The notes: a model not told the origin generated them from the letters alone. 64,000 nt of DNA from an uncultured Pseudothermotoga sp. (GCA_937995655.1 CALKJI010000005.1:124001-188000), one strand, 5' to 3'; positions 9,461 through 19,176 are shown, numbered from the stretch's first letter. Translations and numbers: made by a program.

Positions 9461-9748
9461 ATGACTGTCCTTTATTCCACTTTGTTGCTCGCAGTCTTGG
9501 GATTTGCCTTTGGCACCTTTTTAGCATACTCGGCAAAAAAATTTGAAGTGAAAGAGGATCCAAGGGTGGGAATGATCAAGCAGGTTTTGCCTGGCATCAA
9601 CTGTGGTGCTTGTGGTTATGCCGGTTGCGAGGCTTATGCAAAAGCAGTAGTTGCTGGCAAAGCATCTTACGACATGTGTATACCAGGCAGGCCATCTGGA
9701 GTGGCAGAAAAGATAAAGGAGATCATGCAGAAAAATGAAACCAATTGA
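9461..9748 (+). CDS. rnfB: Short Rnf subunit B lacking ferredoxin domains
   Basis: 95 aa. One N-terminal membrane helix (about 4-24) is followed by the RnfB [4Fe-4S] domain with Cys48, Cys51, Cys56 and Cys73 in NCGACGYAGCEAYAKAVV. The chain stops at residue 95. Most characterised RnfB proteins continue with one or more CxxCxxCxxxCP ferredoxin modules, which receive electrons from reduced ferredoxin; these are absent here. No ferredoxin-like frame follows, because dprA begins 14 bases before the stop. Either a reduced RnfB works in this lineage or a separate ferredoxin supplies the missing part. Confidence 0.88.
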   Translation: MTVLYSTLLLAVLGFAFGTFLAYSAKKFEVKEDPRVGMIKQVLPGINCGACGYAGCEAYAKAVVAGKASYDMCIPGRPSGVAEKIKEIMQKNETN

Positions 9749-10751
9749 AATATTTGCTCTTTCTTTTTTTGGCAAATTTTCAATTGACGAACTCGAATAC
9801 ATTACTTCGAATTTCGACTCCATAGACGACGTGTTGAAAGTAAATTTCATGGATGGTTACGAGAGATTCAAAGCCTACTACGATGAAGACTTTTTGAAAG
9901 ATCAAGAAAGAAAGATTGAAGAAACCGGTGCTAAGATAATAGATTTTTGGAATCAAGATTATCCACAGCTTTTGAAAGAATCAATTGCACCACCGGCTGT
10001 TTTGTTCTGTATCGGTAATGTAAAATTACTCAACAAGAACTGCATCGCGATTGTTGGTACAAGGCGTATGACAGATTATGGAAAGCTGGTGATTAAGAAA
10101 TTCGTACCCGATCTTGTTCACGCCAATCTTGTCATTGTCAGTGGCATGGCTTTTGGTGTAGATAGTCTTGCCCATGAAGTTGCCATTGAGAATGGTGGAG
10201 AAACAATAGCCGTTCTAGGAACCGGTGTCGATGTGTGTTATCCAACTTCTAACAAAAGACTCTATGCGAAGATAACTGAAAGCGGTTGTGTTGTGAGTGA
10301 ATATCCCCTTGGCACGAAGGCAGCCAAACAAAATTTTCCCGCCAGGAACAGAATAATTGCTGGTTTATGCAAAGCAACACTTGTGATGGAAGCACCTATA
10401 GACAGTGGTGCCTTGATCACTGCGCGGATGGCTGCCCAGATGGGGAGAGATGTCTTTGCTGTACCTGGAGATATAGACAGAAAGATGAGCGAGGGGTGTA
10501 ACTGGCTCTTAAAGATGGGAGCAACGCCTTTAACAAGTCCCTCTCAGGTACTCGAGTACTATGGAATAACTTCCAAGAAAGATCAAAGAGAAGATGATTT
10601 TTTGAGAATTTTTGATGAAGGACCATTATTGGCAGAACAAATATCGGAAAAATTGAATTTAGATCTTTCAGAGGTTCTGTCAAAGCTTACAGAGTACGAG
10701 CTCAACGGTATGGTTATGAAGTTCCCAACGGGACATTACAATAGAGTTTAG
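9735..10751 (+). CDS. dprA: DNA processing protein DprA
   Basis: 338 aa DprA/Smf protein, which loads RecA on incoming single-stranded DNA during transformation. The Rossmann-like core shows [36 protein letters not shown] and [10 protein letters not shown]. The C-terminal winged-helix-like region (about 280-338) has the form seen in many DprA proteins. It starts inside the end of rnfB, so it is probably translated from the rnf transcript. Confidence 0.95.
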   Translation: MKPIEIFALSFFGKFSIDELEYITSNFDSIDDVLKVNFMDGYERFKAYYDEDFLKDQERKIEETGAKIIDFWNQDYPQLLKESIAPPAVLFCIGNVKLLNKNCIAIVGTRRMTDYGKLVIKKFVPDLVHANLVIVSGMAFGVDSLAHEVAIENGGETIAVLGTGVDVCYPTSNKRLYAKITESGCVVSEYPLGTKAAKQNFPARNRIIAGLCKATLVMEAPIDSGALITARMAAQMGRDVFAVPGDIDRKMSEGCNWLLKMGATPLTSPSQVLEYYGITSKKDQREDDFLRIFDEGPLLAEQISEKLNLDLSEVLSKLTEYELNGMVMKFPTGHYNRV

Positions 10752-10764
10752 AGGAGGGAATCTT

Positions 10765-11982
10765 GTGAAAGTACTGGTTGTTAACTGTGGAAGTTCATCG
10801 GTAAAGTATCAGTTTGTTGACATGAAAGGCGAGAAAGTTCTTTGCAAAGGTATTGCAGAGAGGGTTGGAATCGAAGGCAGCAGGCTTGTTCATCGAGTTA
10901 ATGCGGATAAACATGTGATTGAAAAGCCCATGAAAGATCACGAAGAAGCTTTGAAGTTGATACTTGAAGTATTGCTCGATCCGGAAATAGGCGTGATAAA
11001 AGATCTGTCTGAGATCACTGCTGTCGGTCACAGGGTTGTGCATGGCGCCGAACGGTTTGCAAGTTCTGTTTTGATCGATGAAGAAGTAATGAAGGTGCTA
11101 CAGGATAACGTCCATCTTGCACCCTTACATAATCCACCAAACATCATGGGAATTCGCGCCGTTCAAAAACTTCTACCCAACGTTCCAAACGTTGGTGTCT
11201 TTGACACAGCTTTTCATCAATCTATTCCTAAGAAAGCATTTCTATACCCTATACCATATGAATTTTACGAGAAACACAGAATCAGAAGGTATGGCTTTCA
11301 TGGTACCAGTCACAGATACGTTTCCAAAAGAGCGGCCGAGATACTCGGCAGGGACTACTACGACTTTAAAGTTATAACCTGTCATTTAGGTAATGGCGCT
11401 TCCATAGCGGCTGTGAGACATGGCAGGTCGGTAGACACATCCATGGGATTCACACCACTTGAAGGGGTTGCAATGGGAACAAGATCTGGCGATATCGATC
11501 CAGCCATCGTGATCTATATGCAGCAAAACCTTGGGATGCCTGTAGATAAAGTCTACGACATACTCAACAAGAAAAGTGGCATGCTTGGCCTATCACAATT
11601 GAGCTCTGATATGAGAGATATCGAAGAGGCCGCACAGGCAGGGAATGAAATGGCTCAACTCGCCCTCGATATCTATATCTATAGGATAGCGAAATACATA
11701 GGTGCTTACGCTGCGGCCATGAATGGTGTCGATGCCATAGTATTTACCGCGGGTGTTGGGGAAAATTCACCCTATGTGCGTGAAAAAGTCTGTGAATATC
11801 TTGGATTTCTTGGTATCAAAGTGGACAGAAGTCTCAACCAGGTAAAAGGTACAGAAAGAATCATCAGTACGCCTGATTCAAAGGTTGCTGTTTTGATAGT
11901 ACCGACCGATGAAGAAATGGTTATAGCGAGAGATACAAAACAGATAGTTGAAAGTGGAGTAAAAGAACTCAAACTCTTCTGA
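10765..11982 (+). CDS. ackA: Acetate kinase
   Basis: 405 aa, makes ATP and acetate from acetyl phosphate, the main substrate-level phosphorylation of acetate fermentation. The ASKHA fold shows [11 protein letters not shown] at the N-terminus, [16 protein letters not shown] (catalytic Asp), [28 protein letters not shown] (catalytic Arg) and [11 protein letters not shown]. Full family length. The GTG at 10765 follows GAGGAGGG. It sits 13 bases after dprA. No pta gene is visible in the window. A strong terminator follows the stop. Confidence 0.97.
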   Translation: MKVLVVNCGSSSVKYQFVDMKGEKVLCKGIAERVGIEGSRLVHRVNADKHVIEKPMKDHEEALKLILEVLLDPEIGVIKDLSEITAVGHRVVHGAERFASSVLIDEEVMKVLQDNVHLAPLHNPPNIMGIRAVQKLLPNVPNVGVFDTAFHQSIPKKAFLYPIPYEFYEKHRIRRYGFHGTSHRYVSKRAAEILGRDYYDFKVITCHLGNGASIAAVRHGRSVDTSMGFTPLEGVAMGTRSGDIDPAIVIYMQQNLGMPVDKVYDILNKKSGMLGLSQLSSDMRDIEEAAQAGNEMAQLALDIYIYRIAKYIGAYAAAMNGVDAIVFTAGVGENSPYVREKVCEYLGFLGIKVDRSLNQVKGTERIISTPDSKVAVLIVPTDEEMVIARDTKQIVESGVKELKLF

Positions 11983-12655
11983 GGTATATTGGGGGCTCGA
12001 CTACAAGTCCGATGCCCCCATTTTTCGCGCCTTTTAGGAGAATAAACTGTGCACTTGCTTTTAAAGTACCGTAGACTGGTAGAAGTTTTTTAGGTTGAAG
12101 TCTATGTTTTATGAACTCCGAAATCCAGAAACTAAAGTGCGTTGGTGGCAAGATATATACGAAAGTGCCCCCGTTTTTGAGCAGAAACTTTGTTGCATCG
12201 ATGAATTCCGTGGCTGTTTGAAAGTCGGCTGTCCTGGTTGCCCTTCTCAGTGAGTCTGGACTTGGTACATTCGTTAAGTGATGTGGAGGGTTTGATATAA
12301 CCATGTCAAAGGACTCTGACTGAAAAAGATGGCGTACCTGTGAACAAGCAATGTTATGAACGGTCATATTGGATAGATTATTTAATTGGATCGTCTTCTG
12401 AGCAAATTTGAATAAGTATTCATCTTTTTCTATGGCAACCACATCGACTTTGTGTACCAAAGCCAAGTATGCCGAAACGGCCCCAGTAGCGCAACCCAGT
12501 TCAATTAACCTTTTCTGTGATTTATTGGGTTTTGAATACCATGCCAACAGTGTCGTCGCATGTGTTGGACGATAGGATTTACCCACATCTGGCAACTTGA
12601 TGATTCTCAGGAGATCCTCATGGAATTCACATGCTGAGAATTTCCGATTTTCCAA
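11969..12655 (-). CDS. TrmN6-like tRNA/small-molecule N6-adenine methyltransferase
   Basis: 228 aa class I SAM-dependent methyltransferase. SAM-binding motif [15 protein letters not shown] is at about 58-72, followed by acidic VVAIEKDEY and the catalytic (N)PP motif in [10 protein letters not shown], as in tRNA1(Val) A37 N6-methyltransferases (YfiC/TrmN6). The fourth residue is His instead of the usual Tyr or Phe. TTG start at 12655 with GGAGAGGT upstream, inside the 3' end of the preceding gene. Its last 14 bases overlap the convergent ackA. The tRNA substrate is inferred. Confidence 0.8.
   Translation of the reverse strand: MENRKFSACEFHEDLLRIIKLPDVGKSYRPTHATTLLAWYSKPNKSQKRLIELGCATGAVSAYLALVHKVDVVAIEKDEYLFKFAQKTIQLNNLSNMTVHNIACSQVRHLFQSESFDMVISNPPHHLTNVPSPDSLRRATRTADFQTATEFIDATKFLLKNGGTFVYILPPTHFSFWISEFIKHRLQPKKLLPVYGTLKASAQFILLKGAKNGGIGLVVEPPIYLRRV
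11990..12025 (+). terminator. Rho-independent terminator of ackA
   Basis: Stem TGGGGGC at 11990-11996 pairs with GCCCCCA at 12014-12020, extended by TCG/CGA across a bulge, and TTTTT follows at 12021-12025. The hairpin lies inside the 3' coding end of the convergent methyltransferase gene. Confidence 0.8.
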
Positions 12656-14201
12656 CCTTGATTACCTCTCCAAGGATTTTAGTTTTAACAAGCCTTACCC
12701 TTGAATCTTTTGCGTAGATGGCTGTGGAGGAAGATAGATCGTTGGCAAAACTGTCCAAAACCGAATAACCGGACAGAGTAATAGCGATATCACCGTTTAA
12801 TTGTGTACTTCTCAGTCTCAAAACAGAGTAATCTTGCACTTGAGCACATTTATTGGCAGAGATCCAACTGTCTATGAATTCAACAACGGAAAAGTTGCTG
12901 ACTAAAAGAGCATTGTCTTTGGAATAAACTGAAGTTGAATACAGCCTTCCTCGAGAAAAGGTAGAGACATTCAACTGATTTATTCTCGAATTGATCATTA
13001 GGAATTTTCCAGTGTTCTTAACGATTAGACTACCAATCTCACAAGAGTTGAGCCAAGCCATTTCTGTATTTGTCAGTTCAAGTTCCTTCGTTTTCACCCC
13101 TTTGAACGAAATGGCAGCCGCTCTGTTTATAGAAAGACTTACCTTTGAAAGATCAAGATCAGAAAGCCACACAATACAGGAACCCGAAACTGTCACATTA
13201 ATTTCTAGTTTGGCACCAGATGCCGCAAATCTCCCTTCATCTGCTATAGTCAACCTACCTTGGCCAACGATCTTAGTCCCTGGTTCGGCAATCAATGTAC
13301 CCTTTACTATTATTTCGCAACCTTGCGGTATCTTCAGTGTGGCATTCTGTTTAAGTACCACCGTTTCTGATGAAGGTATAACTAATTTGCCAAAGATGGT
13401 ATATTCTCCCGATGTCAACAAACCACTGTTGAGAGTAATTAAGTTTGTGGTGATGATTTTGTCAAGTTGCCTGTGTGAATAATTCAGCACAGGAAAACTT
13501 TCATTTCCAGCACCATCAATATCACAAACAAGATAGAAATCTTTCATGAAAGTGTCCTGCTTGAAGTCTCTTTGCCTCAATTCGCCCTCTTCGATATAAT
13601 ATGCCCGATGAACTCTATTAGAAACAACCCTACCAGAACTGACTGAAGGAGGATCTGGTAACTGTGGGACGACCGTAAATCTGTAGGTCTTGTCAACAAC
13701 ATTTGAAGCACTATCTCGACAGACTACTCTAAGTCTGTGTTCTCCAGAATGAAGCAAAAATGCATCAATTACAATGGAGCCATTTCTAAAACCGTTGAAG
13801 GATTTACCATCTAGGTATGTTCGAATTGTCAATTTATTCACATCATCCCAATCATCCATTATAGATACGGGGATCTGTATTTTCTGTGCAGGAACATATG
13901 TCGGAACATTCAGAGTTATTTTAGGTGCAAGATCCTTACTTGCGTTGATCTTCAGTGTCAGTGACTCTTTCTCTTGATTATTTACTATGGGTATGAGTGT
14001 AACAGTAGCATCTGCATTTTTCTGCCAGGGGATTCTGATATTTTTTGCATCGACAACAAAGCTAACTTGGTCTATCAGGACTTTTACAGAATCGTAGTTT
14101 TCTAGACCTTTTATAACAAGATTGGCACTTTCAAAATAATAGTTGACAGAGGCAAAAAGGGATGAACATAGGAACACAAAGAGCAAAACCCATTTATTCA
14201 T
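12627..14201 (-). CDS. Secreted protein, probable Ig-like plus right-handed beta-helix
   Basis: 524 aa from the ATG at 14201; two codons upstream a TTG at 14207 is possible, but AGGAGG sits nine bases before the ATG. A signal peptide covers about residues 1-18. Residues 20-210 look like Ig/beta-sandwich domains. From about 240 to the end there is a regular run of short beta strands with repeated N, S, V, L rungs, as in parallel beta-helix or polymer-forming proteins. No catalytic motif was found. It sits between the ABC exporter gene, which it overlaps by eight bases, and trmN6. Probably periplasmic or surface-exposed. Confidence 0.7.
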   Translation of the reverse strand: MNKWVLLFVFLCSSLFASVNYYFESANLVIKGLENYDSVKVLIDQVSFVVDAKNIRIPWQKNADATVTLIPIVNNQEKESLTLKINASKDLAPKITLNVPTYVPAQKIQIPVSIMDDWDDVNKLTIRTYLDGKSFNGFRNGSIVIDAFLLHSGEHRLRVVCRDSASNVVDKTYRFTVVPQLPDPPSVSSGRVVSNRVHRAYYIEEGELRQRDFKQDTFMKDFYLVCDIDGAGNESFPVLNYSHRQLDKIITTNLITLNSGLLTSGEYTIFGKLVIPSSETVVLKQNATLKIPQGCEIIVKGTLIAEPGTKIVGQGRLTIADEGRFAASGAKLEINVTVSGSCIVWLSDLDLSKVSLSINRAAAISFKGVKTKELELTNTEMAWLNSCEIGSLIVKNTGKFLMINSRINQLNVSTFSRGRLYSTSVYSKDNALLVSNFSVVEFIDSWISANKCAQVQDYSVLRLRSTQLNGDIAITLSGYSVLDSFANDLSSSTAIYAKDSRVRLVKTKILGEVIKVGKSEILSM

Positions 14202-15933
14202 ACTCAAGTTCCTCCTGGATCATCTGTTTTTTGAACATTCGAGCATACATTCCATCCAGATCCATCAGTTGTTCATGATGACCCTTTTCAACGATTTCGC
14301 CTTCATCAAGAACTACAATAATATCTGCATCTTTCAATACTTTCAACCTGTGAGTGATCACGATCATGGTTTTTTCTCTGTAGTTTTTCCTCAATGCATT
14401 GATGATTCTTTCCTCTGTCTCTGGATCTACTGCAGATAGACAATCATCGAAAATCAAGAGATCTCTTTGGGTATACAAAGCCCTTGCGATAGTGACCCTC
14501 TGTTTTTGTCCACCCGAGAGTGTCACACCCCTCTCACCAACAACTGTTTCATAACCATGAGGTAATTTCTCTATTTCATCATGGACAGAAGCAAGTTGTG
14601 CATAATGTACTACTTTTTCTTGATCAATCTCTTCCTGTGCAAAGGCAATATTTTTCCGCACTTGGTCAGAAAACAAGAAAGATTCTTGTGGAACAAAGGC
14701 AATGAGTTCTCTCATATTCTTTGATGAAATATCATTGATATCTATACCGTTGACAAATATCTTTTCTCTTTCAACAGGATACAGTTTTGTCAACAGCTTT
14801 ACCAGTGTAGATTTACCACTTCCAACTGTACCCACTATACCAACCATGTCGCCCTTCTTGAAAGAGAAACTCACATTTTTAAGGACAATTCTTTCTGTAC
14901 CTGGATATCGATAGGTCAAGTTCTTGAACTCGATACGTTCGATCTTGTCAATTTTCACAGGTTTTTCTGGATCTTTCACCTGAGGTTTCTCGTTTACTAT
15001 CTGCATCAATCTTTGATAAGACGCCCTGCCTCTTTGGATCATATTCAATACCCATCCTAAGGCCATCATGGGCCAGGTGAGCATACTAAGATAAGAATTG
15101 AAAGCAACAAATTCACCAAGTGTTATTGTGTTGTTTATAACCATCTTTCCACCAAAGCTCAGCGCGAGTATCTGTGACGAAGCAGCAAAGAATGTCATCA
15201 ATGGGAAGAACAACGAGGAAACCTTTGCAAGAGACATACCCACCTGATAGTTCCTTTGAGATCTGTAATTGAATAACTGATGTATCCTATCGTTTGCAGA
15301 GAACGATTTCACTATCCTGATGCCAGAAATCGTTTCTTCAGTGAGTTCACTCAAAGAAGAATATTCTTTTTGAACCTCCATAAATCTCTTGTGAATCATT
15401 CTGCCAAAGAACAAGGCAACAAAGGCAAGTCCTGGTAAAGGTATACAAGAAAGTCTCGTCAGGCGCCAACTGACAGTTGAGCCCATGAAAAACACGGTCA
15501 TGACAGCCATGAAGGTTGCATCGACTGACATCACAACTCCTTGTGCCAGTGCCATTCTCACAGCTTGTAAATCGTTGGTGAGCTTTGCCATCAAATCTCC
15601 ACTGCGATTTTGATCGAAATATCCCGGCGTCAAAGACATGAGTTTTTCAAACAAGAAATTTCTCGAGACGTATTCAAATCTTCTCGAGGCACCTATTATG
15701 AAAAACCTCCAGAAAAATCTCAAAATGGCCATTCCAAGAGCTATTCCCATTATCCAACTTATCATCAACCATAAATACTTCTGATCGGGATTTGGTAACT
15801 TGAGATGATCGACTACTTGCCCAACGAATCTGGGAACAAAGAGCTGTGACAGATCAACTAAGATAAGCACAAAGACTCCAAGTAGATATTTGTACCAGTG
15901 CTTCTTAAGAAACTCTTTGATCACTCCCTTCAC
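14194..15933 (-). CDS. ABC exporter half, MdlA/YheI-like, degenerate Walker B
   Basis: 579 aa. Six-helix exporter membrane domain (about 15-300) fused to an ATPase domain. Walker A GTVGSGKS is at 368-375, signature LSGGQ at 472-476, H-loop His528. The Walker B is LLIFDD, so the catalytic Glu is replaced by Asp497. This is typical of the MdlA/YheI/TM287 halves of heterodimeric exporters, which need a partner with the intact site. No second exporter half is adjacent. It overlaps the upstream aminotransferase by four bases and the downstream secreted protein gene by eight. Substrate unknown. Confidence 0.9.
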   Translation of the reverse strand: MKGVIKEFLKKHWYKYLLGVFVLILVDLSQLFVPRFVGQVVDHLKLPNPDQKYLWLMISWIMGIALGMAILRFFWRFFIIGASRRFEYVSRNFLFEKLMSLTPGYFDQNRSGDLMAKLTNDLQAVRMALAQGVVMSVDATFMAVMTVFFMGSTVSWRLTRLSCIPLPGLAFVALFFGRMIHKRFMEVQKEYSSLSELTEETISGIRIVKSFSANDRIHQLFNYRSQRNYQVGMSLAKVSSLFFPLMTFFAASSQILALSFGGKMVINNTITLGEFVAFNSYLSMLTWPMMALGWVLNMIQRGRASYQRLMQIVNEKPQVKDPEKPVKIDKIERIEFKNLTYRYPGTERIVLKNVSFSFKKGDMVGIVGTVGSGKSTLVKLLTKLYPVEREKIFVNGIDINDISSKNMRELIAFVPQESFLFSDQVRKNIAFAQEEIDQEKVVHYAQLASVHDEIEKLPHGYETVVGERGVTLSGGQKQRVTIARALYTQRDLLIFDDCLSAVDPETEERIINALRKNYREKTMIVITHRLKVLKDADIIVVLDEGEIVEKGHHEQLMDLDGMYARMFKKQMIQEELEYE

Positions 15934-17069
15934 CTTCCTATGAATTTTCCAATTCTGGCGATGCCTTCTTTGAGCAGATCTTCAGAGGTTGCAAAGGAGA
16001 GTCTCACAAATCCCTGTGCGTTAAAAGCTGAGCCAGGTACAAGCGCGACGTGCTGATCGTTCAAAAGTTTCATACAAAATTGCACATCATCTTTTTCGAA
16101 CTCTCTCACATCTATCAAAACGTAAAAAGCACCTTTTGGTTTTATGAAATTCAACTTCAATTCAGACAGCATAGAACAGACCAAATCTCTTCTATCTTTA
16201 AATTTTTTCTTCATATAGCTTGTATCAACATCAAAGGCCTTCAATGCAGCGTACTGAGTTATGCTGTTTATATTCGAGGTCAAATGTCCCTGAACCTTTG
16301 CTGCAGCCTTGGCTATCTCTATTGGAGCGACCAGATAACCTACTCTCCAGCCTGTCATAGAATGGGATTTTGAAAAGGCATTCACAAGAACCGTTCTATC
16401 ACCTTTTGAAATACTGAACAAAGAAATGTGTTCCGTGTCATAGACCAAAGGTTCATATACCTCGTCGCTTATGATCAAAAGATCGTACTTTTTAGCGATC
16501 TCATATATCTGGCACAAGGTCGACTCATCATAAACAGTACCTGTTGGGTTATTTGGGCTGTTGACGATTATAGCTTTTGTTGCGGGACTAATCGATTTTT
16601 CTATGTCCTCTAGTTTAGGAATAAAATCCCTCTCAAACTGTGTTTTCACATGGACTGCTTTGCCACCAAGTAAAAGGGCCATAGGTTCATAACTGACCCA
16701 GCATGGATCGATGATGATCACCTCATCGTTCTGACTCACCACGCTCGCGAGTGCATTGAAAATAGCTTGTTTCCCACCATTACTCACAACGACCTGGTCT
16801 GGAGTACATGGAACTTTGAATCTCTCTGAAACATTTTTGGCTATCATCACTCTTAGTTCGGGAATTCCTGAAGAATCTGTGTATTTTGTGAAACCCATCT
16901 TGAGAGCCTGCACAGCTGCTTGAACAATGGGATCTGGTGTGGGAAAATCAGGCTCGCCTGCGGTTAGATTCACAACATCGATACCTTTTTTCTTGAGTTC
17001 TTGTGCAAGTGCGTTCACTTCCAGAGTCTTTGACGCAGCTATTGAGGAAACGTTCTTTGATACAAGCAT
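15930..17069 (-). CDS. Class I PLP aminotransferase, aspartate aminotransferase-like
   Basis: 379 aa fold-type I transaminase. PLP lysine K234 lies in SKSHSMTGWRVGY. SPNNPTG is at 171-177, Asp202 and Tyr205 contact PLP, and the conserved C-terminal Arg is in FVRLSFATS. The N-terminal AGEPDFPTP is typical of the AspC/PatA I-gamma group. Aspartate/2-oxoglutarate is the likeliest substrate pair, but aromatic or other substrates cannot be excluded. ATG at 17069 is preceded by AGGGGGT. First gene of a minus-strand operon with the ABC exporter, the secreted protein and trmN6. Confidence 0.9.
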   Translation of the reverse strand: MLVSKNVSSIAASKTLEVNALAQELKKKGIDVVNLTAGEPDFPTPDPIVQAAVQALKMGFTKYTDSSGIPELRVMIAKNVSERFKVPCTPDQVVVSNGGKQAIFNALASVVSQNDEVIIIDPCWVSYEPMALLLGGKAVHVKTQFERDFIPKLEDIEKSISPATKAIIVNSPNNPTGTVYDESTLCQIYEIAKKYDLLIISDEVYEPLVYDTEHISLFSISKGDRTVLVNAFSKSHSMTGWRVGYLVAPIEIAKAAAKVQGHLTSNINSITQYAALKAFDVDTSYMKKKFKDRRDLVCSMLSELKLNFIKPKGAFYVLIDVREFEKDDVQFCMKLLNDQHVALVPGSAFNAQGFVRLSFATSEDLLKEGIARIGKFIGR

Positions 17070-17131
17070 GAATAAGACCCCCTGTTCTTATCGTTATGAC
17101 AAGTGTTATTATACTATGGAGGTGACTCATT

Positions 17132-17845
17132 TTGCTAACCTTTGAGCAGTTGATGGAGAATGCAGATGAATATCTCTGGATCATGTTACAAAGTTGGTAT
17201 GTAGTTATACCGATCTGCGCTTTCTTGATCTTTGCAGCAAAGTTCGTTGAAAAGGTTTCTGTGAGCTTGTTTGGTTTTCTACTTGGGGGATTTGTAATCT
17301 ATCCTGTGCTCTACGACAGATTTGAGAAATTTCGTGAGTGGGTGGCTGGATCGGAGTTGAGCCAGTACGTTGCTTTCTTTGTACTTGCAATAGTATCTGC
17401 AATAGCGCTGTATGTACTGTTCAAAGTTTTTGTCTTCTTGGTCGGTTTCTTTGCAGGTGCCGGTGTGGTCTACTATCTTTTGGATTTCTTGATAAAGAGG
17501 TTTGATGTTTTATCAAAAACGAACGAGTTCTTTCAGAACAATTGGTTTATGATATTACTTGGAATATGTGCGTCTTTTGGAATCTTTGCCGGTCTTTTTG
17601 CCATGAGAAAGAGCTCCTCAGTTATAGCAATACTAAGTCTTTTGACAGCCTCTGTGATACTTTCAATAGAAACAATTGGGTGGATTTACTTTCTCATCTC
17701 AGATAATAAAGAAAAAACCATTGCAGTTTTTTCAAGTACAGCAGGGCTCGTAGTGTTGTTAATTCTTTCACTGGTTATATTCGCCATGGGGATCTATCTG
17801 AACTTCTCAAGGAGACGTAAAACTCAAAAAACAGAGGTTACCTAA
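17132..17845 (+). CDS. Multi-pass membrane protein of unknown function
   Basis: 237 aa with about seven hydrophobic helices spaced through the whole chain and a basic C-terminus. GGAGGTGA lies upstream of the TTG at 17132, which decides the start. The pattern of glycine-rich helices (LGGFVIYPVL, FFAGAGVVYYLL) resembles small DUF4203/TMEM198-like proteins, but this is only a resemblance. Divergent from the aminotransferase gene. The last four bases overlap the convergent thioredoxin-like gene. Confidence 0.7.
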   Translation: MLTFEQLMENADEYLWIMLQSWYVVIPICAFLIFAAKFVEKVSVSLFGFLLGGFVIYPVLYDRFEKFREWVAGSELSQYVAFFVLAIVSAIALYVLFKVFVFLVGFFAGAGVVYYLLDFLIKRFDVLSKTNEFFQNNWFMILLGICASFGIFAGLFAMRKSSSVIAILSLLTASVILSIETIGWIYFLISDNKEKTIAVFSSTAGLVVLLILSLVIFAMGIYLNFSRRRKTQKTEVT

Positions 17846-18510
17846 TCCTGCTTCACAACTAGTATCCTGAAGACCCCTGCATTTGAAAGTCTTTGCGCCA
17901 GTTCGTCCTCTTGCACAACATACACTTTGTATGGATCTATCTTTTGCGGCAATTTGTCGACTAGGACCGAATAAGGATCGTTCTTCAGCACATATTGGGC
18001 TTGTTCTCTGCTAACGAGAATAATCTTTTGCTCACCTTGGAAATTGTCTTTTCTTTTCATATATTGTTGGAAATCTTCAGTTAATTCCTGATAGACATAC
18101 TTGAGAACTTGTGCAAAGGTCTGTGCAGGAGCATAGCCAGGTAGATAGATCAGTGGTGTCCCTTCACTCGTGAAAAACCATGTAACAGGTACACTGTTGA
18201 CCTGGAATACGGAAAAAAGTTCAGGATAGGTCATGGACCTACCGAAGGCTGATGTTTTTTTGTTGTAGTCAAACATTGCTTCTGCAAAGATGTAGTTTGC
18301 TAGTATTAATTCTTTCACAGTCTTATCGGTCAACGTCTCATTTTTCAACTTCACGCAATAGGGACAAGTTTGTGTGGTGAAGACTATGGCAAGCTTTTTC
18401 TGTTCTATCCTTGCCAAGTTTACTGCTACTTCAAGATCTGTAAAGAGAATTGATTGTGCTATCAATAAGCTGCCAAGTAAAAGACCAAGGAGTATCATAG
18501 ATGTCTTCAT
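17842..18510 (-). CDS. Exported thioredoxin-fold protein
   Basis: 222 aa. A hydrophobic signal peptide or anchor at about 4-20 is followed by a thioredoxin-like domain with active site Cys49-Pro-Tyr-Cys52 in TTQTCPYCVKL and a cis-Pro region VNSVPVTWFF. The layout matches SoxW/thioredoxin-7 type periplasmic reductases. A long C-terminal extension (about 140-222) is unassigned. It lies 15 bases downstream of ccdA, which would deliver electrons across the membrane, so the pair probably keeps exported proteins or cytochrome/Fe-S clients reduced. Confidence 0.87.
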   Translation of the reverse strand: MKTSMILLGLLLGSLLIAQSILFTDLEVAVNLARIEQKKLAIVFTTQTCPYCVKLKNETLTDKTVKELILANYIFAEAMFDYNKKTSAFGRSMTYPELFSVFQVNSVPVTWFFTSEGTPLIYLPGYAPAQTFAQVLKYVYQELTEDFQQYMKRKDNFQGEQKIILVSREQAQYVLKNDPYSVLVDKLPQKIDPYKVYVVQEDELAQRLSNAGVFRILVVKQD

Positions 18511-18525
18511 TTTGCAAACACCTCT

Positions 18526-19176
18526 CTAAGAGAAAAATTTTCCTGTAAAAACTAAAACACCTATTATGAAAAGCAACATACTTGAAGCGTATTTGAGAAT
18601 TCTTTCAAAAACCGGTCTTTTGAAGCTCACCCTTGTGAAAACCTTTGAAACTATTCCTCCCACTGAGAGAAAGGGAATAGATATTCCCAAAGAATAGACA
18701 AAAAGCATCAATGCGCCTTTTGAAACACTTGTTTTTGTAGAGGCAATCACCAGTATCGAGGCCAATACTGGACTTGCACAGGGTATCCAAACAAGACCTA
18801 TGCCAACACCAATGATTATGCCTGATACAAAACCACCAGATCGGAAGTGATAGAAATTAAAGGATCTGATCTTAAAGATTTGAACTTCAAACAGAAAAAG
18901 GACTGCCATTAACAAGATCAAAGAACCAGCCACATAACGCATCAATGATCTATTTACCAGAACACCTACGGAACCTGAAAGAGCACCTAAGATAGAAAAA
19001 GTTATGGAAAGACCTACAAAAAAACCTATGATTCTCCAGAAAGATTTCATTCCCTTTTCTGAAACTAACAAGGCTATGAATGAAGGAATCAAAGGTATGG
19101 CGCAAGGGCTGAAAAAAGATATGATGCCATGCACAAAAGCTGTGAAAATATCAACCTGTGTCAGCGAGATGGCCAT
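18526..19176 (-). CDS. ccdA: CcdA/DsbD-family transmembrane electron carrier
   Basis: 216 aa, six membrane helices. Two conserved cysteines sit in the repeated proline motifs SPCAIPLIP (Cys24) and WIPCASPVL (about Cys135), as in CcdA and the membrane domain of DsbD. They shuttle reducing equivalents from cytoplasmic thioredoxin to the periplasm. Start ATG at 19176. It is transcribed with the thioredoxin-like gene, its likely acceptor. Confidence 0.92.
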   Translation of the reverse strand: MAISLTQVDIFTAFVHGIISFFSPCAIPLIPSFIALLVSEKGMKSFWRIIGFFVGLSITFSILGALSGSVGVLVNRSLMRYVAGSLILLMAVLFLFEVQIFKIRSFNFYHFRSGGFVSGIIIGVGIGLVWIPCASPVLASILVIASTKTSVSKGALMLFVYSLGISIPFLSVGGIVSKVFTRVSFKRPVFERILKYASSMLLFIIGVLVFTGKFFS

